This document shows, in pieces, positions 30,151 to 38,295 of a DNA stretch of 48,602 bases. Made by a program: the position numbers and the translations under genes. Source of the DNA: Candidatus Peregrinibacteria bacterium (lineage in GTDB: Bacteria; Patescibacteriota; Gracilibacteria; UBA1369; LOWO2-01-FULL-3). Below the pieces are notes generated by a model. That model searched no databases and was not told the origin of the DNA. It worked only from the letters and a program-made list of their open reading frames with translations. The stretch is from positions 1 through 48,602 of the forward strand of contig JAUYJL010000034.1 of assembly GCA_030688025.1 (NCBI GenBank). The letters run 5' to 3'. Numbering within the stretch: the first letter of the stretch is position 1; the number at the start of each line of letters is the position of its first letter.

Positions 30151-31581
30151 ATGACTAAGTTTGAAAATCCAAAAAAAGGCGAAGTGGCGGGAGTAGTTCC
30201 TCAGGAGGGAGAGGGGTTTAAAAAAAAGAAATTTGATATTAATAAAGGGACAGGTTTTGACTTAAAAGGGCTTGAGGCTGAGCCTGGGAATAAGTTGATT
30301 ACTGGCGTGGATCCTGAGGAATATAATCGAGTTTTTGTTGGTGATTTGGTAGAGTTGAAAGCGGATCCAAAGCGTTGGGCGAAAATGTCTTCGCGTTTTG
30401 TTGAGCATCTTGCTCGGGCTATGAAAGAGGATGCGGGAAAAAAGGCAAAAGAAGTTAAATCTCCTGCTAGTTATGAGGCTGAATTTGTTAATATGGAGTT
30501 GAATAACAGTGCGGGTCTTTTTGCTAGAATTACTCTTAAAAAGTTTTCTTCTGATGATGCAGAGTTTAAGGCTTTTGAAAAAGAAATTCAGAAAATATCT
30601 GCAAAATATATTTTATTGAGTCCAAAGGCTCAGCTTGAGATTGCAATTAAATTAAAGGAGAAATGGAATTTTAGTGGTGATGCCGAGCTTTTGCGAAAAA
30701 TGATACTTATTAATATAAAAAGGTTTGGTGATCTTAAGTATATGAAAATGGCAGTGAAAGATCCGAAATTTATGGCGGAATATCAGAAACTTATTGAAAG
30801 TGGTGTGGATCCTGAAGAGGCTTTTGAGAAAGCTATGAAAAAAAGTTCGCTGAAATTACAGAAAAGTTTCGAAAAATATTCTAAACAATGGCAAAGTTCC
30901 AATGTTTCCGATGTTTTTTCTGAGAATGTGGTAACTGTGGCGGGGGTAAAGGTTGAAGTGCCCGCTGGTGATGATGTGAAGGCGGCTGTCGCGGCATATC
31001 AGCAGGAAGGTGTGCGTATAGATATTCCGGCTGATAGTCATGTTGGGATGGTCCATATTGGGTCTGGAATTGTAAGAGAGGTTGCGATGTATTACGTGAA
31101 TGGTTCTCCAAAACTTTTTGTTTATGATGGGAATGCTGACAAAGGAGTTCGTGGGCCAATTGATTCGGCAAAAGCGAAAGAGGCATTTTTTGAGATGAGT
31201 ATTGATGATTATTTTAGTAAAAAATTCCGTGAATTTGCTACTTTTGATTCTGAAAAAGATCCGACAAAAGTGGCAGACAATAAATTGTTGAAGGTGGCTC
31301 ATGCGTTTTTTCCTGATTCAGCATTAAATAAAATTGCGCTTGATGCTGGGACTCGACAGCTTTTGGATAATTTTGCATATCTTTGTGTGACTCCTGATGA
31401 GAGGTATTTGTCGATGAATAAAAAAATCGACCTTTTTGATCTTATTGCAAATGATCCATTGACGTCTTATGACGCGAAAAAGATTTTGTCTGAGAGGAAT
31501 TTTGTAAAGACAAAGGGAACTTTGAGTGTTTTTGAAGAAGAATTAAAAGTAAAGAGGCCTCAGTTCTTAGGTTCTAATTAA
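30151..31581 (+). CDS. Hypothetical protein, 476 aa
   Basis: I recognise no family. From ATG 30151 the protein begins MTKFENPKKGEVAGVVPQEG; a frame extending back to 30058 overlaps the CNNM gene and is unlikely. The first 100 residues are basic and probably disordered. A helical middle (about 100-260) precedes a segment with alternating strands (VAGVKVEVPAGDD, VGMVHIGSGIVREVAMYYVN), then helices to the end. No membrane segment or signal peptide is seen, so it is likely cytosolic. It is followed 24 nt later by the deacylase gene. Confidence 0.6.
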   Translation: MTKFENPKKGEVAGVVPQEGEGFKKKKFDINKGTGFDLKGLEAEPGNKLITGVDPEEYNRVFVGDLVELKADPKRWAKMSSRFVEHLARAMKEDAGKKAKEVKSPASYEAEFVNMELNNSAGLFARITLKKFSSDDAEFKAFEKEIQKISAKYILLSPKAQLEIAIKLKEKWNFSGDAELLRKMILINIKRFGDLKYMKMAVKDPKFMAEYQKLIESGVDPEEAFEKAMKKSSLKLQKSFEKYSKQWQSSNVSDVFSENVVTVAGVKVEVPAGDDVKAAVAAYQQEGVRIDIPADSHVGMVHIGSGIVREVAMYYVNGSPKLFVYDGNADKGVRGPIDSAKAKEAFFEMSIDDYFSKKFREFATFDSEKDPTKVADNKLLKVAHAFFPDSALNKIALDAGTRQLLDNFAYLCVTPDERYLSMNKKIDLFDLIANDPLTSYDAKKILSERNFVKTKGTLSVFEEELKVKRPQFLGSN

Positions 31582-31605
31582 TAATTATTTTCTGTAATTC
31601 TTAAA

Positions 31606-32103
31606 ATGTCTGATATTTATAAATTTCTTGAAGAGAATGGAATTGAATATGAAAGGTTTGACCATCCTGCTGTTTTTACTTGTGAGGAAGCGGATTTGTT
31701 AAATATTGAAATGCCTGGAGTGAGCACGAAAAATCTTTTTTTGCGAGATAAAAATGGTAAACGTCATTTTCTTGTAACTGTTGATAAAGATAAACAGGTT
31801 GATTTGGGTAAACTTAAAGAAATTCTTGAGGTTTCTAAATTGAGTTTTGCTTCAGAGGAGCGGTTACAAAAACATCTTGGATTAACGCCTGGATCTGTCA
31901 CTTTACTTGGGGTTATGAATGATTCTGATTGTGCAGTTGAAGTTATTGTTGATGAAGAGATTTGGGGCAAGGCTTTACAATGTCATCCTTTGATAAATAC
32001 CGCTTCGCTTGTTCTTGAGGTTGAAGGGCTCAAGAGTTTTTTGGAAAAAACTAAACATATCCCAAGGATTATTAAAATTCCTCAAAAGACTGATTCGGAT
32101 TAA
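31606..32103 (+). CDS. YbaK/ProX-type aminoacyl-tRNA deacylase
   Basis: This 165-aa protein fits the YbaK/EbsC editing-domain family: an N-terminal helix (IYKFLEENGIEYERFDHPAV), KNLFLRDKNGKRHFLVTVDK, FASEERLQKHLGLTPGSVTL, and the C-terminal LQCHPLINTASLVLEV. The lysine of KNLF and the GxxxPG-like loop are features of proline-tRNA trans-editing proteins that hydrolyse mischarged Ala- or Cys-tRNA. The exact specificity (ProXp-ala is my best guess) is not certain. Its stop overlaps the convergent ligase-fusion gene by 4 nt. Confidence 0.85.
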   Translation: MSDIYKFLEENGIEYERFDHPAVFTCEEADLLNIEMPGVSTKNLFLRDKNGKRHFLVTVDKDKQVDLGKLKEILEVSKLSFASEERLQKHLGLTPGSVTLLGVMNDSDCAVEVIVDEEIWGKALQCHPLINTASLVLEVEGLKSFLEKTKHIPRIIKIPQKTDSD

Positions 32104-34472
32104 TCTTCTTTTTCTTGCAGATAAAATGGCAAGAGCCATGGTGGTTTTAATTCGGGGATTTTTTTGACGAGATATAAATCATTTAAATTTATTTTTCCGT
32201 GATATAAATCTCGTAAATCTCCGCCTTTTTCTATGAAAGCTAAAATCATTTTATGTCCCTTGAAGTAAACAAGTTCGCGAGTGAATCCTCCGGGTTTTGA
32301 GGTGTCCGTAAGTCCACGTTTTGTTTTTAGTGCGACACGCTGAGCTCTGGCTCTGTCAAAACCAAGGTTTATTAATGCGTTGACGGTTTCAACAAAACTT
32401 CCTTTTAGGGCTTGAGCGACGCCTATTGTTGATGATGCCGGCCAATAAGTTTTTGGAATTGGATGTGACTGAACATTGTTTTGGTTGTATATGGCGAGAC
32501 CTTCTTCGGTAAATAAATAATCAGCCAGTCCTCTTTGGAAAATTTTATAAGGTTGAGTTTTTCCGTTTACAGAGGTCAAAACGTGAGTTTCAATTTCATG
32601 AGCTATTGTGCCCTTGAGTCTTTGGGATGAAAAAGTTGCATCTTCGCGAATTGATATGGTTTTTTCTTTTCCTGCAATTACGTCAGAAATTAATTCTTTT
32701 TGAATAACAACATTCCATTGTTTTAGGCCATATTTAGTGAGGATTTCTTCAAATTTTGCTTTTGCTTGAAGTGCATTTATCATAGGGCCTTCTTCCGGAA
32801 AAGTAGTTGGCATTGTTCTTACAAATGCTTCGGCTTCTTCTACCAATAGGGGATCAGGGGCGCCATAAAGTTCTATGGATTTTTCAACAAATTGATCTGT
32901 TCCTCTGGCTTGTAATAAATTTATTTTGCGCATGATTTCGTCGGCTTTCTTTTTCCAAAGTATTCCGATAATCGAATCAGGAAATGCCATTTTTTCAATT
33001 GTAGTAAGGAATTCTTCCGCATTGAAATTTAACGGTTTGTAAATAAATTGAGGATTGTAATTTGTGTCGGCAAGAATTTGTTTTTCTTCTTCTTCTAAAT
33101 TTATCGGTTTCAAATAATGTAATAAATGTATTTGTTTGTCGATATCCATTAGACTTGATTCAAGCGCAAGGCTTTTGGTATTTTTTGATGGTTTTTCAGC
33201 GAAGATGGAAGGCCATGAAACTTTTGGAATTTTGACTGCGTTGCGGAGTGTGGTTTTTTTGTTTGGATCAATTAATATGTCTTTTAAATCACGCATGCCA
33301 AGTTGGACGGGAGTGTCTTCTCCCAAGTCTCCGATATCGACGACTGTGACAATTCTTTGGGTTTTGATGTTAAGTTTACATTTTGTATCTGGTTCTATTC
33401 CTAATAATCGCGCCAAATGTTGATCTACCATTGTTTTTTCTTTTGAGAAATCTACACGTGCATTTACCTTTTGTTTGCCTTTTTCTCCAATGATTTCAAT
33501 AGTGTCGTTTAGTCCAATAATTGGTTTTTCTTTTTGTTCGGTAGGTCTTTCGGCACGTTGTCCGAAAAGATCGAGGGCGATTCGTACGCCTTTTTCTGGG
33601 GTTTGGACTTTGATTCCTTCAATACGTTCGAGTCGTCGATGCAGAGGTGCCATGTTTGCGATTTGTACTGAAAGGCCGGCGCGTGCGTTGATTTCCAAGA
33701 GTACTGGACCTGATGTTTTGTCCAGACTGATGTCGATTGCCGCAAACCCAAGATTACTTATTTGTTGAACGCGAGAGGCGATTAACAGGATTTTTTCCCA
33801 ATGAGGAATTTTTAAACCTGTGATATCTCCATATCCGGGGACTTCGGAAATGCGTTTGCCGTATTGAGTTGTGTATGTGATTTCTCCTTTGGAAATGTCG
33901 ATTCCGGCGGCGATTCCGCCTAAATGTACATTGGCTTTTCCGTCGGATTCTTGTGTTGGTAGTCGCAACATTGCCATTACCGGGATGAGGTTGTGAACGA
34001 TTACACGGATGTCTGGAAGGCCTTTGTAGGCGATTGAAGCAAAGGGTTCCGGTGCTGAAAGTATTTGTTCGAAGAGTGCAATGTCTGAAAGTTCATTCAT
34101 GGAATAACGACCGTCCAGTATGTCTTCAATATGATCTTTTAAAGTTTCTTGGGAAATGATTTCATCGTTTGATTTTATGAATTTTTTTCCTTTTCTATCT
34201 TTGATAATTATTATTCCTTCTCCGCCGTATCCGGAATCCGGTTTCACTACAAATGATTGAGGAAGGGAGTTCCAATTAAAATTTTTTAATTCTTTTTTAC
34301 CGGAAATAGATGCGTATAATTTTGCTGTCGGAATGCCGCGGGCGGCGAGAAAGTGTTTTGTTTTTAGCTTACTGTCCGCCATTAATACGGCCTTTTTTTG
34401 ATTGTAGGCTTTTATGTAAAGTAGATTTCTAGCGTTGATGCCGAGAAGGCCTGGATTGTGAAAAAACCACAT
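32100..34472 (-). CDS. Fusion: glutamate-ligase-like ATP-grasp, degenerate RimB-like domain, QEGLA/DUF1704 metallopeptidase
   Basis: The 790-aa protein opens like the RimK-related alpha-L-glutamate-ligase-like family (GLLGINARNLLYIKAYN). The ATP-grasp domain has KPDSGYGGEG at 77-86 and VLLEINARAG at 257-266. A retropepsin-like RimB/Zn_protease segment follows (about 315-410), but the expected DTG is DFS (341-343), so it is probably inactive. The C-terminus has HEIETH at 625-630 and TEEGLA at 655-660, the zinc and QEGLA signature of DUF1704, a family that includes the eukaryotic tubulin carboxypeptidases of the MATCAP type. The protein may add and remove amino acids from a peptide or protein. 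It lies 15 nt after the 7TM gene, as one operon. Confidence 0.8.
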   Translation of the reverse strand: MWFFHNPGLLGINARNLLYIKAYNQKKAVLMADSKLKTKHFLAARGIPTAKLYASISGKKELKNFNWNSLPQSFVVKPDSGYGGEGIIIIKDRKGKKFIKSNDEIISQETLKDHIEDILDGRYSMNELSDIALFEQILSAPEPFASIAYKGLPDIRVIVHNLIPVMAMLRLPTQESDGKANVHLGGIAAGIDISKGEITYTTQYGKRISEVPGYGDITGLKIPHWEKILLIASRVQQISNLGFAAIDISLDKTSGPVLLEINARAGLSVQIANMAPLHRRLERIEGIKVQTPEKGVRIALDLFGQRAERPTEQKEKPIIGLNDTIEIIGEKGKQKVNARVDFSKEKTMVDQHLARLLGIEPDTKCKLNIKTQRIVTVVDIGDLGEDTPVQLGMRDLKDILIDPNKKTTLRNAVKIPKVSWPSIFAEKPSKNTKSLALESSLMDIDKQIHLLHYLKPINLEEEEKQILADTNYNPQFIYKPLNFNAEEFLTTIEKMAFPDSIIGILWKKKADEIMRKINLLQARGTDQFVEKSIELYGAPDPLLVEEAEAFVRTMPTTFPEEGPMINALQAKAKFEEILTKYGLKQWNVVIQKELISDVIAGKEKTISIREDATFSSQRLKGTIAHEIETHVLTSVNGKTQPYKIFQRGLADYLFTEEGLAIYNQNNVQSHPIPKTYWPASSTIGVAQALKGSFVETVNALINLGFDRARAQRVALKTKRGLTDTSKPGGFTRELVYFKGHKMILAFIEKGGDLRDLYHGKINLNDLYLVKKIPELKPPWLLPFYLQEKED

Positions 34473-34487
34473 GATACAAGAGTTAGT

Positions 34488-36002
34488 TTATTCTTCTTCT
34501 TCAGCATGTTTCATAACTTCTCGGAAACGGAATATTTCGGTCAGTCTTAGTCCTGTCCAACGGCCGAGGAGGACATTGATGAGAAGTAAAAGGAGAATTA
34601 GTTCTGGATAAGCCAACATTAATGTTTGCATGTATTCCCATTCTACCAATTCATAACATAATATTGAGACGGCCATCGTTTCTGTCATGAGAAATATTGT
34701 TGATTTGTATCCACGACCACTCAATGCGTTTGCGAATTTTTCGGCCATTGTTGTCATAACTAAGATCGGGAAAACTGCAATTGACGCGAGTTGGCTCACA
34801 TTTAGCCATGCTCCAAAAGCCAATAAACCTAAAATTACTAAAGTGGAAGAACATAAAATAATCGCCAAACGTGGATGATGTAATAGATGGAATCGATCAA
34901 GAAATTTTCTGAATAGTGCTCCTGTGATGATGATTACTGCTAGGATAGCCAAACCGGCATTTATGCCTAAGGCAAGGAAAGATAAGGTGATGATTGATGT
35001 TGAATACAGTCCAAATGTGCCGAATCCGATGACTTGTTTTATGAATGTAATTAGTGTGACAATGAGTGGCAACATTAGAAGTAGGACGATTGTATTTGAG
35101 GGGATTCCTTTTGTGATCATGTAATTTACTAAAGAAGAAATCGCGTTCCATAAGCCAATATGACTTGATTCTGCATTGATGATGCTGTACTGAGCTCCGC
35201 CTTTTGATAAGGATATTATGAAGTCTTTGGTCGATTCTGAGGCGATTAGATTTCTTAATTGATGCTGTCTTGTTAGAATGATTTGCTGAGGTTCAATAAT
35301 GTTGAAATTGCTCTGCATTATTCTTCCAAGTGTCGTGAGATTTTTGTCGCTAATTACGATAAGGCTTTTCCCTTTTAAAATTTCTTTGATTTCAGGGCGT
35401 TCTTGGACAAGTCTTGTGAGGGAATTGATTCCGCTACCACGGCTGGTCCATAGGATTATGTTTTCTGCACTACCAAGAATGTTTTTTTCTTCGACTGTTT
35501 TTTTTGCCAAGGCTTCTTCGGAAATGAAAGCGGTAGTGCTGTCATAACTGTCTATAACTTTGATGAAAATGCCATTGTCTTTTGCTTCTTCAACCAGGCT
35601 TTGAATGGTTTCCTTTTGATCTAAAATGTCTGTTAGGAGAGCCATTAATTTGCCGTAAACGAAAACGTTATGAATCACTATTGTGTCCTTATCTCTTTGT
35701 TTCATTGTTAATGTGACTTGGTAAGAGCCTGTGTTTTCAAAGCTGTGGACGACTTCTTCACCTTTTTCTTGGTGGGATTTGTCTCCAAAGTCCCATGAAT
35801 ATGTGACCGGTTCGTCCGGATAGAGAAGTTGTGGAGAGGATATGTCAAAAATGATATTTTTGCCTGCTTCCACTATGTCGTTTGAGGCTATAGTTACGGT
35901 AAATTGTGGATCGGATAAACTAACTCCTTGCGCAAGTTGTGCCGTCATTACTATGGATAAAATAAATCCAATCAGTAGTGTTGTAATTATTTGCTTAATC
36001 AT
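34488..36002 (-). CDS. PKD-domain, 7TM-transglutaminase-like membrane protein
   Basis: From ATG 36002 the protein starts with a signal peptide (MIKQIITTLLIGFILSIVMT). A PKD domain follows (VTYSWDFGDKSHQEKGEE), then an extracytoplasmic domain (about residues 125-300) and seven hydrophobic segments ending in GRWTGLRLTEIFRFREVMKH. This C-terminus matches the 7TM domain of UUP1/inactive-transglutaminase membrane proteins, which are encoded beside alpha-L-glutamate-ligase-like genes in many bacteria. Here the transglutaminase part is replaced by PKD and an unassigned domain. ATG 36038 is a possible earlier start. It precedes the ligase fusion by 15 nt, so the two probably work together at the membrane. 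Confidence 0.75.
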   Translation of the reverse strand: MIKQIITTLLIGFILSIVMTAQLAQGVSLSDPQFTVTIASNDIVEAGKNIIFDISSPQLLYPDEPVTYSWDFGDKSHQEKGEEVVHSFENTGSYQVTLTMKQRDKDTIVIHNVFVYGKLMALLTDILDQKETIQSLVEEAKDNGIFIKVIDSYDSTTAFISEEALAKKTVEEKNILGSAENIILWTSRGSGINSLTRLVQERPEIKEILKGKSLIVISDKNLTTLGRIMQSNFNIIEPQQIILTRQHQLRNLIASESTKDFIISLSKGGAQYSIINAESSHIGLWNAISSLVNYMITKGIPSNTIVLLLMLPLIVTLITFIKQVIGFGTFGLYSTSIITLSFLALGINAGLAILAVIIITGALFRKFLDRFHLLHHPRLAIILCSSTLVILGLLAFGAWLNVSQLASIAVFPILVMTTMAEKFANALSGRGYKSTIFLMTETMAVSILCYELVEWEYMQTLMLAYPELILLLLLINVLLGRWTGLRLTEIFRFREVMKHAEEEE

Positions 36003-36176
36003 GTTTGGAATTGTATCATTTTTTGTTTGTGGTATCAAGAATGATGTTGGTTTTGGTTTGAGTGGTTGGCTTGTTGAACAAGAATTTTGAGATAGGTCAA
36101 TTAAAAATTTGGAATATTTTTTTTAAAAAAGCTGTAATGGTTTGTATAAAGCCGGATTGTCTAATTCACCGGAAAT

Positions 36177-36205
36177 TTGACCGATTATCAAGAAATTGAT
36201 AGAAT
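36177..36205 (+). promoter_or_regulatory. Promoter of the 60-aa peptide gene
   Basis: TTGACC (36177-36182), a 17-nt spacer and TAGAAT (36200-36205) lie 46 nt upstream of ATG 36252. Confidence 0.5.
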
Positions 36206-36251
36206 TTACAAGTTGTATAAATTCTTTTTTTATTTTTTAAATACTTTTTAT

Positions 36252-36434
36252 ATGTCAGATGACAATACACAGACAGGTGAAACTCCAGTTGTTCCAGAGG
36301 TTGCTCCAGAAGCTACTCCAGAGGTAACTCCAGAAGCAACTCCAGAAGTAACTCCAGAAGCACCAGTTGCTCCGGAAGCTACTCCAGAGGTAACTCCAGA
36401 AGCACCAGTTGCTCCAGAGGCACCAGCAATGTAA
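36252..36434 (+). CDS. Small Pro/Glu/Thr-rich repeat peptide (60 aa)
   Basis: ATG 36252 gives a 60-aa peptide: SDDNTQTGETPVVPE, then repeats of PEATPEVTPE and PEAPVAPE, ending APAM. The composition is low-complexity and unstructured, with no signal peptide. The DNA carries tandem imperfect repeats (about 36310-36425), so the copy number may vary between strains. The gene has its own promoter and a strong terminator, so it is probably expressed. It lies between the ligase-fusion operon and the ABC-F gene. It might be a peptide substrate of the nearby ligases, but nothing in sequence proves that. Confidence 0.55.
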   Translation: MSDDNTQTGETPVVPEVAPEATPEVTPEATPEVTPEAPVAPEATPEVTPEAPVAPEAPAM

Positions 36435-36445
36435 TTTGCAAAATC

Positions 36446-36471
36446 AAAGCCTGCGAAAGCAGGCTTTTTTT
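36446..36471. terminator. Strong bidirectional terminator
   Basis: AAAGCCTGC (36446-36454), loop GAAA, and GCAGGCTTT (36459-36467) form a perfect 9-bp stem with a GNRA tetraloop, followed by TTTT on the plus strand. It ends the peptide gene and, on the other strand, the ABC-F gene. Confidence 0.92.
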
Positions 36472-36482
36472 GTTGTGTTTTT

Positions 36483-37973
36483 TTATTTCAATTCTTCTAA
36501 ATCCAGCAATTCATTTAAAGTGACTTGTTCTACAAATTCTGGCATATGGGAGACCAAAATGATCGCGCCTTCATAGTTGTCGATTGCTTTTGCGATGATT
36601 GGTAAGTGACGGAAATTGATGTGATTTGTCGGTTCATCCAAAATTAGTAAACCAGGTTCTTGCAAAACGAAACGAGCATAACAGAGCAAACCTTTTTGTC
36701 CTTCAGAAAGTGATCCGACTTTGTTTTTCATTAATTCTGAGGTTAATAAAAAGTGTGCGCCTGTTGCGTAAATTTTTTCATTTGAGGGGTCGGCTGCGAT
36801 TTCCATTAGTGAATCGTAAACTGTTTTTTCAAAATCCAAACCCGCAAAATCTTGCTGATAGTAGCCAACTTTCACTTCTTCGGTTATTTTAGTGCCTGCT
36901 GATTTTCCTTCCGCTAATTCTCTAAGGAGCGTGCTTTTTCCGATTCCGTTTGGTCCTACAATTCGAAGTTTACTTCGATTGAAAAGTTTCATTTCTACTT
37001 TTTTTGGAATTTTTTCGTTGTTTTTTATTACTCCGACTGAAGAAATTCTTACGACAACATCAGACCATTTTTGTGACGGAATAATAAAATTTCTGATGGT
37101 TTTATCGTCGCGTTTTACGTCGACCATATTCTCTTCGTCTTCAGCTACTTCATCTCGAAGTTTGCTCGCCAGTTTGCGCATTTTTCCTCCTTTGTGTGAG
37201 AAGAAATTTACTTTATCTTTTCTGTCTTGAATGTTTTTTTCCAGTTGAGCATTTTTTCTTTGTTCACGTTCAATTTGTCCTGCGATTTGCTCTATTACGT
37301 CAAAATAATCTCCAACATATTGTTCAACTTTTTTTGAATAAACGTCTAAATTTAAAACTCCGTCAGTGAAACAATTTAAAAAATTTGCATCATGCGAAAT
37401 CACAATAACTGTTTTTTCATATCCCATCAAAAATCCAGTAAGGTGATTTATGCCTTCTGTATCAAGATTATTTGTTGGCTCGTCGAGAAGTAAAATGTCC
37501 GGTTCTTGAATTAGTGCGTAAGCGAGTAGAAGTCTTGCAAGTTGTCCTCCTGAAAAATCTTTGATTTTTTTATCCAATGGAGTTGAAAATTGAACTACTT
37601 CAAATACGTCTTTGATTAATTTTTCGATGTTATATTTTTTTTCTGAGAATGCAGTTTTGAAATATTCTAAAACTGTGTGTTCAAAAAATCTTTTTGGCAT
37701 AACTTGAAGTCCGATGCCGACAGATGCTCCGTTTAGGATGTGCACTTTGCCTGATATTGGCTTTAGAGTCATGTCTGCGGTGATGTCTTCTTTTACACCT
37801 GCGGCGCCTAGAATCAATTTAAAAATTGTACTTTTCCCCGCACCGTTTTGTCCCATGATTGTAATTTTTGCATTTTCACGAACAGAAAAACTTGCCTCAT
37901 TTAAAATGGGTTTATTTTGGTCGTAATGAAAACATACATTATCAAATCTTAATACAACATTTCCTTGATTCAT
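36483..37973 (-). CDS. ABC-F family ATPase (translation-associated)
   Basis: The 496-aa protein has two ABC ATPase domains without membrane segments. The first has MGQNGAGKST, FSGGQLARLLLAYALIQEPD and LLLDEPTNNLDTEG. A charged coiled linker follows (about 230-300), then the second domain with GPNGIGKST, LSEGQKGLLCYARFVLQEPG and LILDEPTNHINF. This matches ABC-F proteins such as EttA or Uup, which act on ribosomes or in resistance. The second signature LSEGQ is slightly unusual. The start ATG 37973 (MNQGNVVLRFDNV) is family-typical; an ATG at 38033 is less likely. Confidence 0.92.
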   Translation of the reverse strand: MNQGNVVLRFDNVCFHYDQNKPILNEASFSVRENAKITIMGQNGAGKSTIFKLILGAAGVKEDITADMTLKPISGKVHILNGASVGIGLQVMPKRFFEHTVLEYFKTAFSEKKYNIEKLIKDVFEVVQFSTPLDKKIKDFSGGQLARLLLAYALIQEPDILLLDEPTNNLDTEGINHLTGFLMGYEKTVIVISHDANFLNCFTDGVLNLDVYSKKVEQYVGDYFDVIEQIAGQIEREQRKNAQLEKNIQDRKDKVNFFSHKGGKMRKLASKLRDEVAEDEENMVDVKRDDKTIRNFIIPSQKWSDVVVRISSVGVIKNNEKIPKKVEMKLFNRSKLRIVGPNGIGKSTLLRELAEGKSAGTKITEEVKVGYYQQDFAGLDFEKTVYDSLMEIAADPSNEKIYATGAHFLLTSELMKNKVGSLSEGQKGLLCYARFVLQEPGLLILDEPTNHINFRHLPIIAKAIDNYEGAIILVSHMPEFVEQVTLNELLDLEELK

Positions 37974-38119
37974 ATTCTTATGCAAATTTAAATATTTAGT
38001 GCTTACACTAGCGATTTTTTTGAGGAAATGCAAGGGGTTAATATGTCACATCCAGTCGTCCCGTGTTTGTGTCTCCAAGATAAAAATGGAAATTTAATGT
38101 CATTCCGACTTTTGTTGCG

Positions 38120-38239
38120 GTGTTTATTATTGATAAGATTGAAAAAGCATCTAGTCCGAAAGGAATTGCGGCTATTCGACAGGAAATAAGCGATAGACTT
38201 AATGCTAAAGCTTTTGTTGTTGGTGTTAGGTGTTGCTAG
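38120..38239 (+). pseudogene. Possible small ORF or gene remnant (39 codons)
   Basis: A GTG at 38120 opens VFIIDKIEKASSPKGIAAIR and runs to TAG 38237-38239. The amino-acid pattern is protein-like, but no ATG or ribosome binding site fits, and the frame upstream is stopped by TAA. It could be the 3' remnant of a displaced gene. It ends 16 nt before a terminator. Confidence 0.3.
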
Positions 38240-38255
38240 AAGTTTTTGAAAAATT

Positions 38256-38283
38256 GGCTCTCGCTTTGCGGGGGCCTTTTTTT
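38256..38283. terminator. Terminator between the remnant and the decarboxylase gene
   Basis: GGCTCTCGC (38256-38264) pairs with GCGGGGGCC (38268-38276) through two G-T pairs around a TTT loop, then a seven-T run on plus. On minus, AATTTTTC follows, so it can also end the decarboxylase gene. Confidence 0.8.
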
Positions 38284-38295
38284 ATGAATTTTCTA

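Noticed and set aside
36177-36251. 25-residue N-terminal extension of the Pro-Glu-Thr peptide
   Set aside because: It covers the promoter sequence TTGACC/TAGAAT and is hydrophobic, unlike the peptide; ATG 36252 is preferred.
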